Below, piece by piece: positions 24,301-36,156 of a stretch of 64,000 bases of DNA. The DNA comes from Theobroma cacao (taxonomy: Eukaryota; Streptophyta; Magnoliopsida; Malvales; Malvaceae): positions 9,576,037 through 9,640,036 of the forward strand of contig NC_030856.1 in assembly GCF_000208745.1 (NCBI RefSeq), written 5' to 3'. The stretch's first letter is position 1. The number at the start of each line of letters is the position of its first letter. A program made the position numbers and the translations under genes. Under the pieces are notes generated by a model that was not told the DNA's origin, did no database searches, and saw only the letters and a list, made by a program, of their open reading frames with translations.

Positions 24301-27300
24301 TATTGACTTCTCTCGAAATGGTTTTTTCTTAGAGTGGTCATTTCTCATATCAAACTCAAGCATAGGGAAAAAAATTGATACCCCTAACCAAATATGTTGA
24401 CTGTTTTTTTTACATGTTTGGCTGAAAATAAAAGAAAAACTCTAGCTCTATGTATCAATATTAGTCTCTTTTTAGTAGAATTGATACAAAAATCAATAAG
24501 AGAGTAACTCAATTGATAAGTTTGTTTGCCTTGATATAAATTATTTTATAATGTTCGAATTTATTTTTGATTCTCTATTGGTGTTAATTTTGAATGCATG
24601 ATCTTTGTAGGTACAACATATCTTACCTTAAAATAAGAGATTGACCAATCTATTTAATATAATTTTTCTTTGAAAAGAAATTGATACAAATAAAGATCAA
24701 TTTGTTTTAACGTAAAATATTTTTCAAAAAATATTTTCAGAACTTATACTTGTTTGGAAAATGAAAAATTTATTATATATGTAAAACATTTTATACTAAG
24801 TTTAAGAGTATAGGTTTGATGAATATTAATATTTAACTTAAAATATTAAAAAATTTAAAATAATAATATTTAACTTAACAAAATTTTAAGTTTTTTTATT
24901 TGAAAATTTAACTTAAAATATAAATATTTAAATTATTCAATACTATTAAAATTAAAAAATTTTAATAAAATTATTCAATACAGTTAAAATTTTTTATTTA
25001 TAAATTGAATAAATCTTATTAATAAGCATAATAAAAAATATTTAAATGATCGTCACTCATTTATAAGTATAAGTTTTAGATGTCTTACACAATTGATAAA
25101 TATAGATATTTTTATTATGTTATGGTAAAAAAGTGATGAGATGGATTTTTTTTTTTTAAATTAGAGCTTACTTTCATAACAATATGTGGCTAAATGTTTT
25201 GAGAAATAATATTATTGATTTTATCTATTTTCATTTTCATTCCGAATTTTGATCTAAAAATCAAATGCTATTATTGTTTTGTAATCAACTCATATTTATC
25301 ATCTTAACATCTAAATAATTCCATCAATGACTGTACAAAATATTTTTCATAGAATACGCCAAACAATTGAAAATATTTTCAACAGGTTATTTAAATAATA
25401 AAAAATTATTAAATTTTCTTGTAGATTATTTTTTTATTAGCAAATGGACGGTAAATTTGAAATTTATTTACTTGAAGTTCAAAATAAAATATTTTTATCT
25501 TTGTTTTTCTAATCAAGTTCACTAGCATAAAATATTGTAATTTTGTCAAATGTTTGGTCCTACGACTGATATGATGTACCTTTGCTTTTTCAAATGTACT
25601 TACTCCTTTTTCAAATTAACTTCAGACTATACAAAGCAGAATCTATGAATAAAAGTGCTATATTCACTCACCATTTTTACTGAACAATTATGGTAAAGTT
25701 ATTATATCATAATCATATGTTAAATTAGGTGGAGACATGTGATGCACATTCTGAATTAAATAGGAGAGTATAATTGAATAGAATGTCCCTTTTTTACTCA
25801 ACTTTTTCAAGGAAAATTTTCATACGCTTGTGACTGCATGATTCCTTCATCCACCCATCTTTGTTCATAAGAAACAAAAGGTATTTAAAATGACATGGAA
25901 ACAAGACCAACTTTTATTCTTTTAGCATTAACTTTCTTTTGGCAATTTCCATTTCTTTTTCTTTTTCATTTTTCCCTTTTAACGCCATGATTGTGTCTGG
26001 AAGCATTTGAGACATTGAAGGTCGAAAGGACAAGCACCTCATGGAAGTACAACTATGAGTGGTTGAAATTTGGAATTTGATAAAGGGCCATTTTTGGAGG
26101 ATTTTGAAACTGTATGCCTTTGTTTATTCAATGATGGTGATTTTATTGCATGTGCCCTAAAAGTAATAGTAAACTTCCATCACAAACCCTTAATTTCTTT
26201 TTTAAGGTTTAAGGCCATTAAACAAGTTTAACTTCATTAATTTTCATTCAATGTTTTTTCGAACAATAAAGGGAGAAATTAAAAGAAAAAAAAAAGAAAA
26301 TATAATATTGGGTGAAAGGGGTATAGATTTCACCTCAAAAATATATTACTTAAATTTTGTATATATTTTCTTGTAAAGAGTTGTGCATTTTACAATTTAT
26401 TGCCATTAATTAGATTTCGAAGAAAGAAGTAATAGTGTAATAGGTTCAATAGAATAGATTACTTGCTGAAAAGAATTCCTAATTCATTTTACTTAATAAT
26501 GATGGAGTAAATGCTTCATTACAGCATGTAAACTTTAATTTGATTCAATTAAGAATTTATACTGTTGAAATAGTTTCATAAACTTTAAGTTTGAGCGGGT
26601 AGCAAAAGAAATGATGGGTGGCAAATGATTTGTTTATTGGGTTTAGCCGCTTATAATGTACAGTTTAGTTCCAAACTCAATTGGTTTGTGGTGTGGGGTC
26701 TGGGTTGTTTGCATGTTGGAAATGTAGGATGGGCTGGCATTTGTTTTTGGGCTGAGTTGGGAAGCTGTTGGCTTGGGGGTGACAATTGGACAGTTTCCAA
26801 GCTTGGTTTTAATTGGGGTGGGTTTGGATTTTGTAGGCTTTTGTTTCATTGTTGGGTTCTGGCCTTGTGGGGAATGGGTGGGGTGACATCCTCCTCCAAA
26901 ATGTCCACACTATAAAAGTCAAGAATCTCTTAATAGCAACAACTAAAAACTTTGAAATGCAAAAAGAATAACAAATCAATCAAATAAGAGACATCAATAA
27001 GACAAAATACTATTAAAAATACAATCACTAAAAACTTTGAAGTAACACAGATTTTTACTTTAGGGATACATTTCAAATTTGACCATAATAGCTAATCTCT
27101 TGGCACTTGGCAAAAGTAAGAATGATTATACCACTTATAAAATGAGAAAAAGGTAAAAGAAAGAAAAGACAAATTACAAACTTGAAACAGAGTATTTATC
27201 TCGGATGACAACACTTTCAGCTAGCACACATCTTACCATACCATTAATCTGCAACTAATTGCTTCTTCTATGGCGTTGATGACCATTTTTCAACCTTTTC

Positions 27301-27412
27301 ACCTTTCGAATTTGATCTCCTCCAACCAACCTCAGAAGCCATTGAGATTTCTCAGTTGAAAAAAACTAGATTCTCTATAATCAATCCAAATATCACTCCG
27401 CAACCATACCCC
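24300..27412. other. AT-rich spacer, no supported gene
   Basis: A weak inverted-repeat pair around AAAATATTTTCA and TTGTTTGG (left 24710-24770, right 25330-25385) hints at a degenerate MITE. The G-rich stretch 26600-26900 gives a 96-codon open frame with many Trp and Gly codons but no family signature. Stretch 27040-27412 is ordinary flank of the Copia element. Confidence 0.5.
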
Positions 27413-27688
27413 TATTAAGGATAAACACGATCACCAAATAGATGCAACTTGAAGATTTCATTACTAACTAATTGATCGTTATGTTATCAAGATTAAATTC
27501 AAGTGTAGATAAGATTTATTCTCTTATCATGATTAAATTTAAGTGTTGATAAATTTTATCATCTACTAGTAAACTTTATCATCCTGTCATTAGCATGCTA
27601 TAAATATATGTACAAGATGTAGTTCATTTATAAGTTGAATACAAAAAAATCCTTTGCCTATTTTATCTAAGCTTTTTCGTGTTTTATA
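27413..27688 (+). repeat. 5' LTR of the Copia element
   Basis: Starts TATTAAGGATAAAC and ends GTGTTTTATA. It has the same length as the 3' LTR. A TATA-like ATAAATATATG lies at about 27600, fitting an LTR promoter. Confidence 0.9.
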
Positions 27689-27699
27689 TGGTATTAGAG
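27689..27699 (+). other. Primer-binding site of the Copia element
   Basis: TGGTATTAGAG differs by one base from TGGTATCAGAG, the sequence complementary to the 3' end of plant initiator tRNA-Met, the usual Copia primer. Confidence 0.85.
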
Positions 27700-27730
27700 T
27701 CTTTCGTAGCTTAACAGCAGCTAAATTCTG

Positions 27731-28650
27731 ATGGTGGCCTCCACTGAATCTACAACTACCCCTACCCCTACCTCCTCCCTTACACAACAAAACAGCCCAA
27801 CTGCCCTCATCTCCATCAATGCTGTAGCCTAACTTCCACTCAAACTCAACTCCATAATTTTCCCTCCTGGCAACTACAATTTAATTCCCTCATTGCAGGT
27901 TATGATCTTGTAGGATATTTGACTAAAGCCACACCATGTCCAGCCCCAGTGATCACCACCAATAGCATTTTAACACTAAATCCTGCATACCAACTATGGT
28001 ATAGACAAGATCAATTCATTCTCAATGCTATAGTAGCATCCTGTTCAGAATCATTTGTTCCACTGATAACCATTGCCAAAACATCCCAAGATGTATGGCG
28101 GAAACTCTCACAAATGTTACAAGCAAAACAAGGTCTAGGATCATGTCGCTCAAGAAGAAACTTACTGTTTTTGCACTCAAGATAACAAATCAGCGACAAA
28201 ATATATGCAGCACATGAAAAGCATAGCCGATGATCTTGCTATGGCACAAGCACTAATGGTGGAAAATGATTTGGTAATTTTCATCTTAAATGGTCTTGGG
28301 GTAGAATATAAAGAGATTTCAACAGCCATTTGAGCTAGAGAATCGATAATCACATTTGAAAAGCTACATGACAAGCTCACTGACTTCGAAACAATAATCA
28401 AGCTGGATGATGTAATTACCATCCCAGCTTTCACTGCTAATTACATTAAGAAAGTCAGGCATCCTTCCATTATGAGAGCAGGTCACACCAAAGGCCATTA
28501 CTCCAACAAATGTAATGTTCAATACTAACGGAGGAAATCTAATTCATTTGAATTATCAAATGCCAAACCAATATGCCAGTATTGTGATAGAATAGGACAC
28601 ACGGCAAAAACATGTCGCAATAGCAGAAGATCGACCAAAGAACCAATCGC
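27731..28650 (+). pseudogene. Copia gag, broken
   Basis: Starts at an ATG (MVASTESTTTP) and is interrupted by several stops (first at the codon after NAVA). The central part (27919-28185) keeps the gag core (QLWYRQDQFILNAIVASCSE). A CCHC zinc knuckle, CQYCDRIGHTAKTC (CX2CX4HX4C), is intact at 28574-28615. In Copia elements gag packages the RNA in virus-like particles; here it cannot be translated through. Confidence 0.85.
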
Positions 28651-28654
28651 CAAC

Positions 28655-30130
28655 TTGACTTCCATTAAACCAGCAATCGATCAAAGCTGGATTGCAAACT
28701 TAGGAGCCTCCCATCATGTCACTTCTAACTTGCACAACTTGTCTCCATATGCTGATTATGGTGGCCTACATGAACTCATTGTGGGAAATGGCACGGGTTT
28801 GCATATTAAACACACCGGCTCTACCCTTATTCCAGTACACACCAAATCACTTCATCTATCCAATGTCTTACATGTTCCTAACATGAATACTAACTTGATG
28901 TCAGTATCTAAAGCTTGCAAGACTAACCATGTCTCTATTGAATTCTTTTCTTAGCATTTTCTGATAACTGATTTAAGCACGGGGCACCTCTACTGAAAGG
29001 TTTGAATAAAGATGACATTTACCATCTTCCAATGAGCATGCCACCTTCTTTGTTATTTGCAACAGCACTGGTAAGTTCCAAAACCTCTTTTGACACCTGG
29101 CATAACAGACTGGGACATCCTTCTTGTAGGATATTAAATTACATGTTAAAGTCATTAGGACTATCTCTTAATTCCTCCAAACAATTGTCAATCTGTAATT
29201 CCTGTCATTGTAATAAAAGTCACAAACTCCCTTTTCATATCTCTAGCCTTAAAAGCTCAAAACCACTTAAACTCATGTACACTGATGTTTGGGGTCCTGC
29301 ACTTATCGAATCTATTGAAGGATTTTCTTATTAAATATTGTTCGTTGATCACTTCACTAAGTTCATATGGTTATTTCCAATGAAGCTTAAATATGATGTT
29401 TACACTCTTTTTCCCCTCTTTAAAAGGCTCATTGAAAGTAGTTTAGAACTGAAATCAAGACTATCTACTCTGACAATTGAGGTGAATACGAGAAAATGTC
29501 TCAATTGTTAAAAACAACATGGAACCTACATTTAACCACCCCACCACATACACCTCAACATAGTGGAACAGATGAAAGAAGGCATTGACATATTGTAGAG
29601 ACGAGATTAACCTTGTTACATTCTACCTCAATGCCCTTAAATTTTGGTCACATGCATTTGAGACAGCAATTTATCTGATTAACAGGCTTCCTACTCTTGT
29701 CCTTTATCTTAGATGTCCCTTTGAAGTACTTTTTAACTCCTTTCATAATTATCACAAGTTAAAAGTGTTTGGATGTCTATGTTACCTTGGTCAAAGCCCT
29801 ATAATCAGAATAAACTCTAATTGAAATCTAAACCATGTGTCTTCTTAGTCTATTCACCAACCCAGAGTGCATTCAAGTGTTATAATTTAGAAACTCATAA
29901 AATTTTTATTTCTCGACATGTTTTCCATGAATCTTCATTTCCATTTGCTTCCATCAGCAAACCAACTTCCAAGATTGTTGAACACAGAACCAAACCAATA
30001 GTTGTAAAATTACAACCAGCATTCTTCTCACTTATGGCACTTTCCACATTGCCTAGTAGCACAGAGAATCTGGCATGCTTAGAATCAATTTAACAAAATG
30101 ACTCCCTCACAACTGTTCATATTTTTTATC
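28655..30130 (+). pseudogene. Copia protease, GAG-pre-integrase and integrase, broken
   Basis: The protease site is recognisable but mutated: the family motif DSGASHH reads NLGASHH (28697-28717), so the catalytic Asp is lost. The GAG-pre-integrase region (WHNRLGHPS with CNSCHCNKSHKLPF, 29098-29235) and the start of the integrase core (YTDVWGP, about 29279) are clear. Downstream integrase is split by stops, with pieces at 29585-29824 (NRLPT … FEVLFN) and 29821-30093 (CVFLVYSPTQSAFKCYNL). Confidence 0.85.
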
Positions 30131-30209
30131 AGGTAATGCCTCTAACCTTCCTACACATACTTCACCATTTATCTCTCTTCCCTCTAGACTTGCTCATAGA
30201 ATACATCCC

Positions 30210-31857
30210 ATGGTCATAAGGTCCCAAAACAATATCTTCAAACCAAAAAAGGCCTATCTTTCCACCAAACATCTGTTGCCATTACCCACTGAACCCACCA
30301 GTGTGAAACAAGCTTTGAGTGACCCACATTGGAGGGCTGCCATGAAAGACGAATTCAATGCTCTAGAGAAAAATAAATCTTGGAATCTTGTACCTTTTTC
30401 ATTAAACAAGAACATTGTAGGGTGCAAATGGATTTTTCAGATTAAATGAAAGTCTGATGGTTCCATGGACAAATACAAAGCAAGGCTAGTTGCAAAAAGA
30501 TTCCATCAAAGGCCTGGTATTGACTACAAAGACACATTCAATCCTGTCATTAAGTGAACCACAAGCAGAACTATCTTATGCATTGCACTAACAAAAGGTT
30601 GGTTTATCAAACAATTAGATGCTAACAATGCTTTCCTTCAACGGACATTCACTTAGGAAGTATCCATGGCTCAACTTCCTGGCTTTGTTCATAATGATAA
30701 GCCTCTCCGTGTGTGCAAGCTCCAGAAAGCTATCTATGGCCTAAAATAGGCACAAGAGCTTGGTATAAAGAACTCAGTTCATTCTTAATATCTTATGGCT
30801 TCCAAAATTCTATCTTGGATGCTTTTTTGTTTATTTTCCTCAAAGATTCCATTCTAATCTACTTTCTAGTTTATGTGGATGATCTTTAGTCATAGGGAAT
30901 AATCCCACAACTCTGCAACAATTCCTTCAACAGCTAGCAGAACGGTTCTCTTTAAAAGAGCTTAACAATTTGAATTTTTTTCTTGGTGTTGAGGTAATTT
31001 GCACATCCAACGGCATCTTTCTTTCTCACCAAAAATATATTAGAGAAGTTTTGGGCAAGTTTACCATGATTGATGCTAAAATAGTCTCCACAGCAATGGT
31101 AACAAACAACACGCTTCAGCTTGATGATTACTCCGGAGTTGCTGACTCCACAGCATACAAGAAACTAATTAGATCTCTCCAATATTTATCCATAACCAGG
31201 CCAGATATTGCTTTTTCTCTCAATAAATTGTCTCAATTCATGCATTGTCTAAGTCAACTTCATTGGACCAGTTTGAAGAGAATTTTGAGATATTTAAAAG
31301 GAACTTTACATGATGGCTTATTTCTAAAAAAATCTTCCTCATTACAACTTTCTACATTTAGTGATGTTGATTGGGCAAGAGATTTGAATGATAGAAGTTC
31401 TGTATCTGCCTACATCATTTATCTTGGAGGCAATCCCATTTCGTGGAAATCGTTTACACAAAGAACTGTTGCACGCTCCTTAACTGAAGCAGAATAGCGA
31501 ACTATAGCTAACACAATAGCAGAATTGGTATGGTTGCGAAATCTTTTGTCAGAACTCAAGATATCCTCACTACAAGCTCCCACACTTCACTATGACAATA
31601 TAGGTGCTACCTATCTTAGTGCCAATCCAGTCTTTCATTCTAGAATGAAGCATCTTGCACTAAATTATCACTTTGTTAGACAACATGTCAATGCCGGAAC
31701 TCTCAAAGTCTTTTACATTCCAACACATGACCAATTAGCAGATGCTTTAACAAAGCCACTTCCAAAGCAAAAATTTCTTTTGCTAAGAACCATGATGTGT
31801 GTTACTGATGGCTCCACCATCTTGTGGGGGCATATTAAGTATAAACGCCATCAATAG
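30210..31857 (+). pseudogene. Copia reverse transcriptase and RNase H, broken
   Basis: RT begins at PTSVKQALSDPHWRAAM, continues through GCKWIFQIK, then meets several stops. The catalytic YVDD is intact at 30872-30883 but is followed one codon later by a stop. The connection and RNase H are largely open: TRPDIAFSLNKLSQFMH, LKRILRYLKGT, SWKSFTQRTVARSLTEAE followed by a stop, then ADALTKPLPKQKF. Several stops sit where related elements carry Gln or Tyr codons, as expected for point decay. This motif set is typical of the Ale/Retrofit side of Copia; the lineage assignment is tentative. Confidence 0.88.
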
Positions 31858-32108
31858 ATAGATGCAACTTGAATATTTCATCACTAGCTATCTGATCACT
31901 GTGTTATCAAGATTAAATTCAAGTGTAGATAAGATTTATTCTCTTATCATGATTAAACGTAAGTGTTGATAAATTTTAGCATCTACTGATAAACTTTATC
32001 ATCCTATCATTAGCATGATATAAATACATGTATAAGATGTAGTTCATTTGTAAGTTGAATACAAAAAAATCCTTTACCTACTTTATCTACGCTTTCTCGT
32101 GTTTTATA
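31833..32108 (+). repeat. 3' LTR of the Copia element
   Basis: Starts TATTAAGTATAAACG directly after the purine tract and ends GTGTTTTATA, followed by ACCCT. Confidence 0.9.
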
Positions 32109-33267
32109 ACCCTAATAATACGACTTTCCACCCGAATCTAATTTTTGAACCTGAAACATTTAGTTCCGCGCAAATGTGCTTGGTTTTTTTTTTTCATTTT
32201 TATTGTAGTTTTTTGATAATGGAAATTTGCACAATCCCAAGTTTCCTACATAAGAATCATTTGGAAATGTTTTGAATTGTCTGCCCTTTAGTATTTGTCC
32301 TACAAGTTTGTTGTACAAAAGGTCTAAGACTTCAAGTGATGTCAGATCCAATAATTTCTCAAGAATTTTCCTAGTAAGTTCATTGAAACCATTCAAGGTT
32401 TCTCAAAGATCCCATTGATGGCAGGATACTTTCCACAAGGTTATTATGGGAAAAGTTGAGACATCTAAGTGACTTGAGCTATCCAATGGCTATGGGAATT
32501 TTTCCACTAAAATTATTTTTTGAAAAATTAATGGAGGTGAAGGTTGCAAGGATTTTCACTAGTTCCATATTTCTCCCTTTCATCGTAACCATCATGTTAT
32601 CTTGATAGTATGGGTTGTTTCCTATGTAATCCAATCGGCTTTCAATCTTATCTGCACTCGACATGGCTTTGAAATTCTTGAAAAATCTCACAGGCAATGA
32701 GCCTGTTTTATTTTGAGAGATGTCCATGATTCATAACATAGGAAATGGAAAATTGGTTTGGGAATTGACAATGAGACTTTAGAACTTGTTAGATCGTAAA
32801 ACAAGAACTTTCAGCTTTGGAAGAGTTCCTAACTAGTGGGGAAACACACCAATAATTTTGTTGTTTTCAAGATCAAGAATTTCCAACTCTTTACAATGGA
32901 GTAGAGAATTCAGCAATGATCCTCCTAATTGGTTCTTGTTTAAGCCAAGAATCATTAAGTTTCTACATTTAGAAAACTTTCCAGGGATTGTTCCATTAAA
33001 GTTGTTTATTCGCAGATCTAAAACAGTCAGTAAATTATTCAAGTTTGCTAAACACTTTGGAATTGTGCCATTCAAGTTGTTGTTAGACAAGTCAAGAATT
33101 TCAATAGATCTCATATGGCAAATTGAAGGAGGAAGCTCTCCTTTCAACTTTTGTGGAATGTAAGAAAGTTGGAATTGATCCTTGATGGAATGGAGGTCAA
33201 ATATAACCAACATGTGCCATGGATATTGTTTGAAACTTTCCAAAAGTGGCTTGATAAGTTCATATAT

Positions 33268-33643
33268 TGTCAGAAAATGGAGAAAAACGGTGTAGAGAAT
33301 TAAGAGAATGTTAAATCATTCTTATTAACCAATTAAGAGTATAAGAAAAAGGTTTAGCATGTATAGCTAATTCTAACTAATCAAAGGAAAAGTAAAGCTA
33401 AAGCTAATTAATCGCATATCAATTAACTTAACTAACATTTAAAATAAGATATAAAAAATGGTTGCTTGAAACGACTATTATTTGGTGTTTCTTCTTTTAA
33501 ATGAAACGTTGCGTTTCTACCTTATCTCTTTTTTGACTGAAGTGATGCGTTTTATTCTTTGCACTTTACTTTCTTTCTTCATGAATCTGCATATTTTGCT
33601 TTGTCTAATCTTCTGGACTTATTTTTCATCATGTATGCTAACA
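33268..33643 (-). repeat. 3' LTR of the nested Copia element
   Basis: 376 bp; shorter than its partner mainly by an indel of about 17-20 bp in the TTCTTTGCACTTTA region. It is adjacent to the purine tract at 33644-33653. Confidence 0.88.
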
Positions 33644-33932
33644 CTCCCCTTTAAGAGGATGTGTCAATGTCATGAACACTTATCTTGGATAGGAAAAAGA
33701 ACTAATTCAAAAAGAGTTTTTAAACTTTGAACATGAATATGAAAAGGAAGTTTCTTTTGTTTTGCCAAAGGGTAAACCTCACATAATAAATTATTTGTGC
33801 ATTTAACATCTGGAAAAGTTTGATGTATTACATTAATTCTTTCCAAAGGTGTATGCCCTAGTGTAAAATGCCAAAGATCAAAATCCTTGTTTCTTGGCTT
33901 AGAAGAATTAACAAAAAGAATGACAAGAATCT

Positions 33933-34330
33933 TTACATATTTTCAAAACAGAATTGTGAAAGGTGTTGATCATCTTTTCTATCCTGCATTAGATACAAGC
34001 CAGAGGATACCCTCGTAACCCCAATCACTGTCCAAGTGGGAATGTCTTGAATAACACAATGTGTGTTAGTGAAGAGAACATATGTTTTCCTTGACTTAGT
34101 TAACTCACCTACTAAGACAAGATTAAATTTAAACTTAGGAACACACAAGGCACTTTCAAGAGTTAAGTGAGGAGTCAATCTAACTATTCTTATATGAGAA
34201 ACAGTAGCCCTTCCATCATTTGGCAATTATACAAAACAATCTTTAATTGATTTAGCTGAAATGAATTTACTCAAAGAATAAGAGAAGATATCTGTTGCAC
34301 AAGAGTCCATAATCTAGCTATCTTATTTTA
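33933..34330 (-). pseudogene. Protease and GAG-pre-integrase remnant of the nested Copia
   Basis: At 34290-34313 the minus strand reads IMDSCATD where Copia proteases have DSGATD, so the active-site Gly is replaced by Cys. The following frame reads VSHIRIVRLTPHLTLESALC and later SGLYLMQ, typical of the protease to GAG-pre-integrase join. A stop precedes the protease site. Confidence 0.8.
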
Positions 34331-34559
34331 TTATGAGACTACTAACATGCTTGAACTTACAAGACATATTATTTTATGTATTAAAACAAGGATGGTTAGA
34401 TATGATACTTGCAAAGGCTAAGTTAACTAGAAAATGCTTTGTTTGTTGATTGTTAGAAAAAGTATTCTTACCATCATTGCAGTTAATGCCATTCTCATTT
34501 AAATGTTTGATCAACTTGTTCACTTGCTGCTTGATGATGGGTATCCGAGACATGTTGCT

Positions 34560-35740
34560 AGTACCTATCAACTCCTCATCCTAGTCTGATAGTGTTTCCT
34601 TTAGTTGAACATCATTCACAGTAGAAACATTATTAACCATAGCCTTGCCTTTTTTGTAATTTTGTTTCCTTTTTGTAAACTTGAAGTCATCAAGAAAACC
34701 AATTGACCTATAGCTTTTATGCTTTGTGTGACCTTTCTTTCCATAATGATTGCATACTAAATCTCTTTTCTTTTTTTTCCTTTAATTACTAATGCCATGG
34801 CTGATGACTTAAGCACAGTTTAAGATTAAGTCATGAGATTCCTTTGGGACTCTTCTTTCAATACAAGACTGTATACTTTATCTAAGGTAGGAATAGGATT
34901 TATCAGAATAATTTGTGACCTTACTGCTGAGAATGATTCATTTAGCCTGTTTAAAACTCTAAACACCATATCTTTGTAATACTACTCAGTATATCTCTTA
35001 AAGCATTCTACATTGCAGTTTCCACATATGCAATCTAGTAGTAGTCAAAAGCTTTTTAGCTCTTCCCAGATACCTTTTAGTTCTATGAAATAAGAGTCAA
35101 TAGATCTATTTCTTTGTATAACACTGTCTAGTGTGTACTGAAGATTGCATACCCTTGTATTATCTGGTTGGGCAAAAGTTTGTTTTAGGGCATTCTAAAT
35201 CTCAACACCTGAATCGATATAAAATATGGTGGAAACTATAGGTTGTGAAATAGAATCCAATAACCAAGCAATTATCAAATTGTTGATTTAAGCCCAAGAG
35301 GGATATAAGGGATTTGTCATTGGTGGTTTTGGTATACTTCCATTTATAAAACCTAACTTGTTCTTGATAAATAAGGCCAACAAAAATGACTTACTTCAAG
35401 CTATATAATTATTTGTAGTTAACTTGGGATTGATTATCACAGAACTTGTGTTATCTATATGATGCAGATAATATGGTGATTGTGGATCTGCTATTGGGGT
35501 AGTTGCTGTCTTGACTTAAATACAGCTTGAGACATTTATTGTCTCGAAGTAATTGATTTAGGAGACTCAATCATTAGTTTAGACTTAGTACAACAAATGA
35601 TGAAAGAAATCTGAGGGCAAGAAAACAACTTACAAGTAAAACTTAAAGAAAATGAGATAAGGAAATATCAATGATGTAACTAGGAGGAACAATGAAGAAA
35701 TGCAATCATTGAAAACTTCCCAAAACGGATCCTAGCAGCA
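34560..35740 (-). pseudogene. Gag remnant of the nested Copia
   Basis: A degraded zinc knuckle at about 34711-34756 reads VCNHYGKKGHTKHKS, with the second and fourth metal ligands lost (family pattern CX2CX4HX4C). The upstream part is full of stops on the minus strand. Assignment rests on position between primer-binding site and protease. Confidence 0.6.
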
Positions 35741-35761
35741 ATCGTACCTGTTTTGATACCA

Positions 35762-36156
35762 TGTCAAAAAATGGAGAAAAGTGGCGTAAAGAATTGAAGG
35801 AATGTCAGAACATTCTCATTAACTAATTGAAGGTACAAGAAAAAGGGTTTTATATGTATAACTAATTCTAACTAATCAAAGGAAAAATAAAGCTAAAACT
35901 AATTAATTATAGATCAACTAACTTAACTAACATCTAAAATAAGCTATAAAGAAAGGTTTCTTGAAACGACAATGCTTTGGTGTTTCTTCTTCTATATGAA
36001 ATGCTACGTTTTTGCCTTATCTTTTCCTTGACCGAAGTGATGTGTTGTATTCCTTCTTTAATGTTCAACTTCTGCACTTTATTTTCTTTCTTCATGAATT
36101 TGCATATTTTGCTTTGTTTAATATTCGGGACTTATTCTTCATCATGTCTGTTAACA
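35762..36156 (-). repeat. 5' LTR of the nested Copia element
   Basis: 395 bp, similar throughout to 33268-33643. It is followed by GATAT and then resumed RLP sequence. Confidence 0.88.

Larger units (their letters stand above)
27413..32108 (+). mobile_element. Ty1/Copia LTR retrotransposon, full length but decayed
   Basis: Complete structure: 276-bp LTRs (27413-27688 and 31833-32108), a primer-binding site TGGTATTAGAG just inside the 5' LTR, gag with zinc knuckle, protease, integrase, reverse transcriptase and RNase H in Copia order, and a purine tract (TGTGGGGGCA) before the 3' LTR. The flanking pentamers are ACCCC and ACCCT, a near-perfect 5-bp target duplication that supports the ends. 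Both LTRs begin TA and end TA instead of TG...CA. By hand I count roughly 28 differences between the LTRs, about 10 percent, so the insertion is old. Many in-frame stops make it defective. Confidence 0.93.
33268..36156 (-). mobile_element. Shortened Ty1/Copia element nested in the RLP pseudogene
   Basis: LTRs at 33268-33643 and 35762-36156 begin TGTCA and end TTAACA on the plus strand. On the minus strand a primer-binding site TGGTATCAAAACAGG (35747-35761) abuts the 5' LTR, and a purine tract TAAAGGGGAG (33644-33653) abuts the 3' LTR, so the element runs right to left. The interior is only 2.1 kb: gag remnants, a degraded zinc knuckle, protease and GAG-pre-integrase. Integrase core, RT and RNase H are absent, so it depended on a helper. 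Flanks TATAT and GATAT match in four of five bases. RLP sequence continues on both sides. Confidence 0.9.

Noticed and set aside
24710..25390. Possible MITE from AAAATATTTTCA and TTGTTTGG inverted motifs
   Set aside because: Similarity is short and AT-driven, and no target duplication was found, so I list it only as spacer content.
26625..26915. 96-codon frame rich in Trp and Gly
   Set aside because: No family pattern, no repeat support and no splice context; it follows from a G/T-rich stretch.
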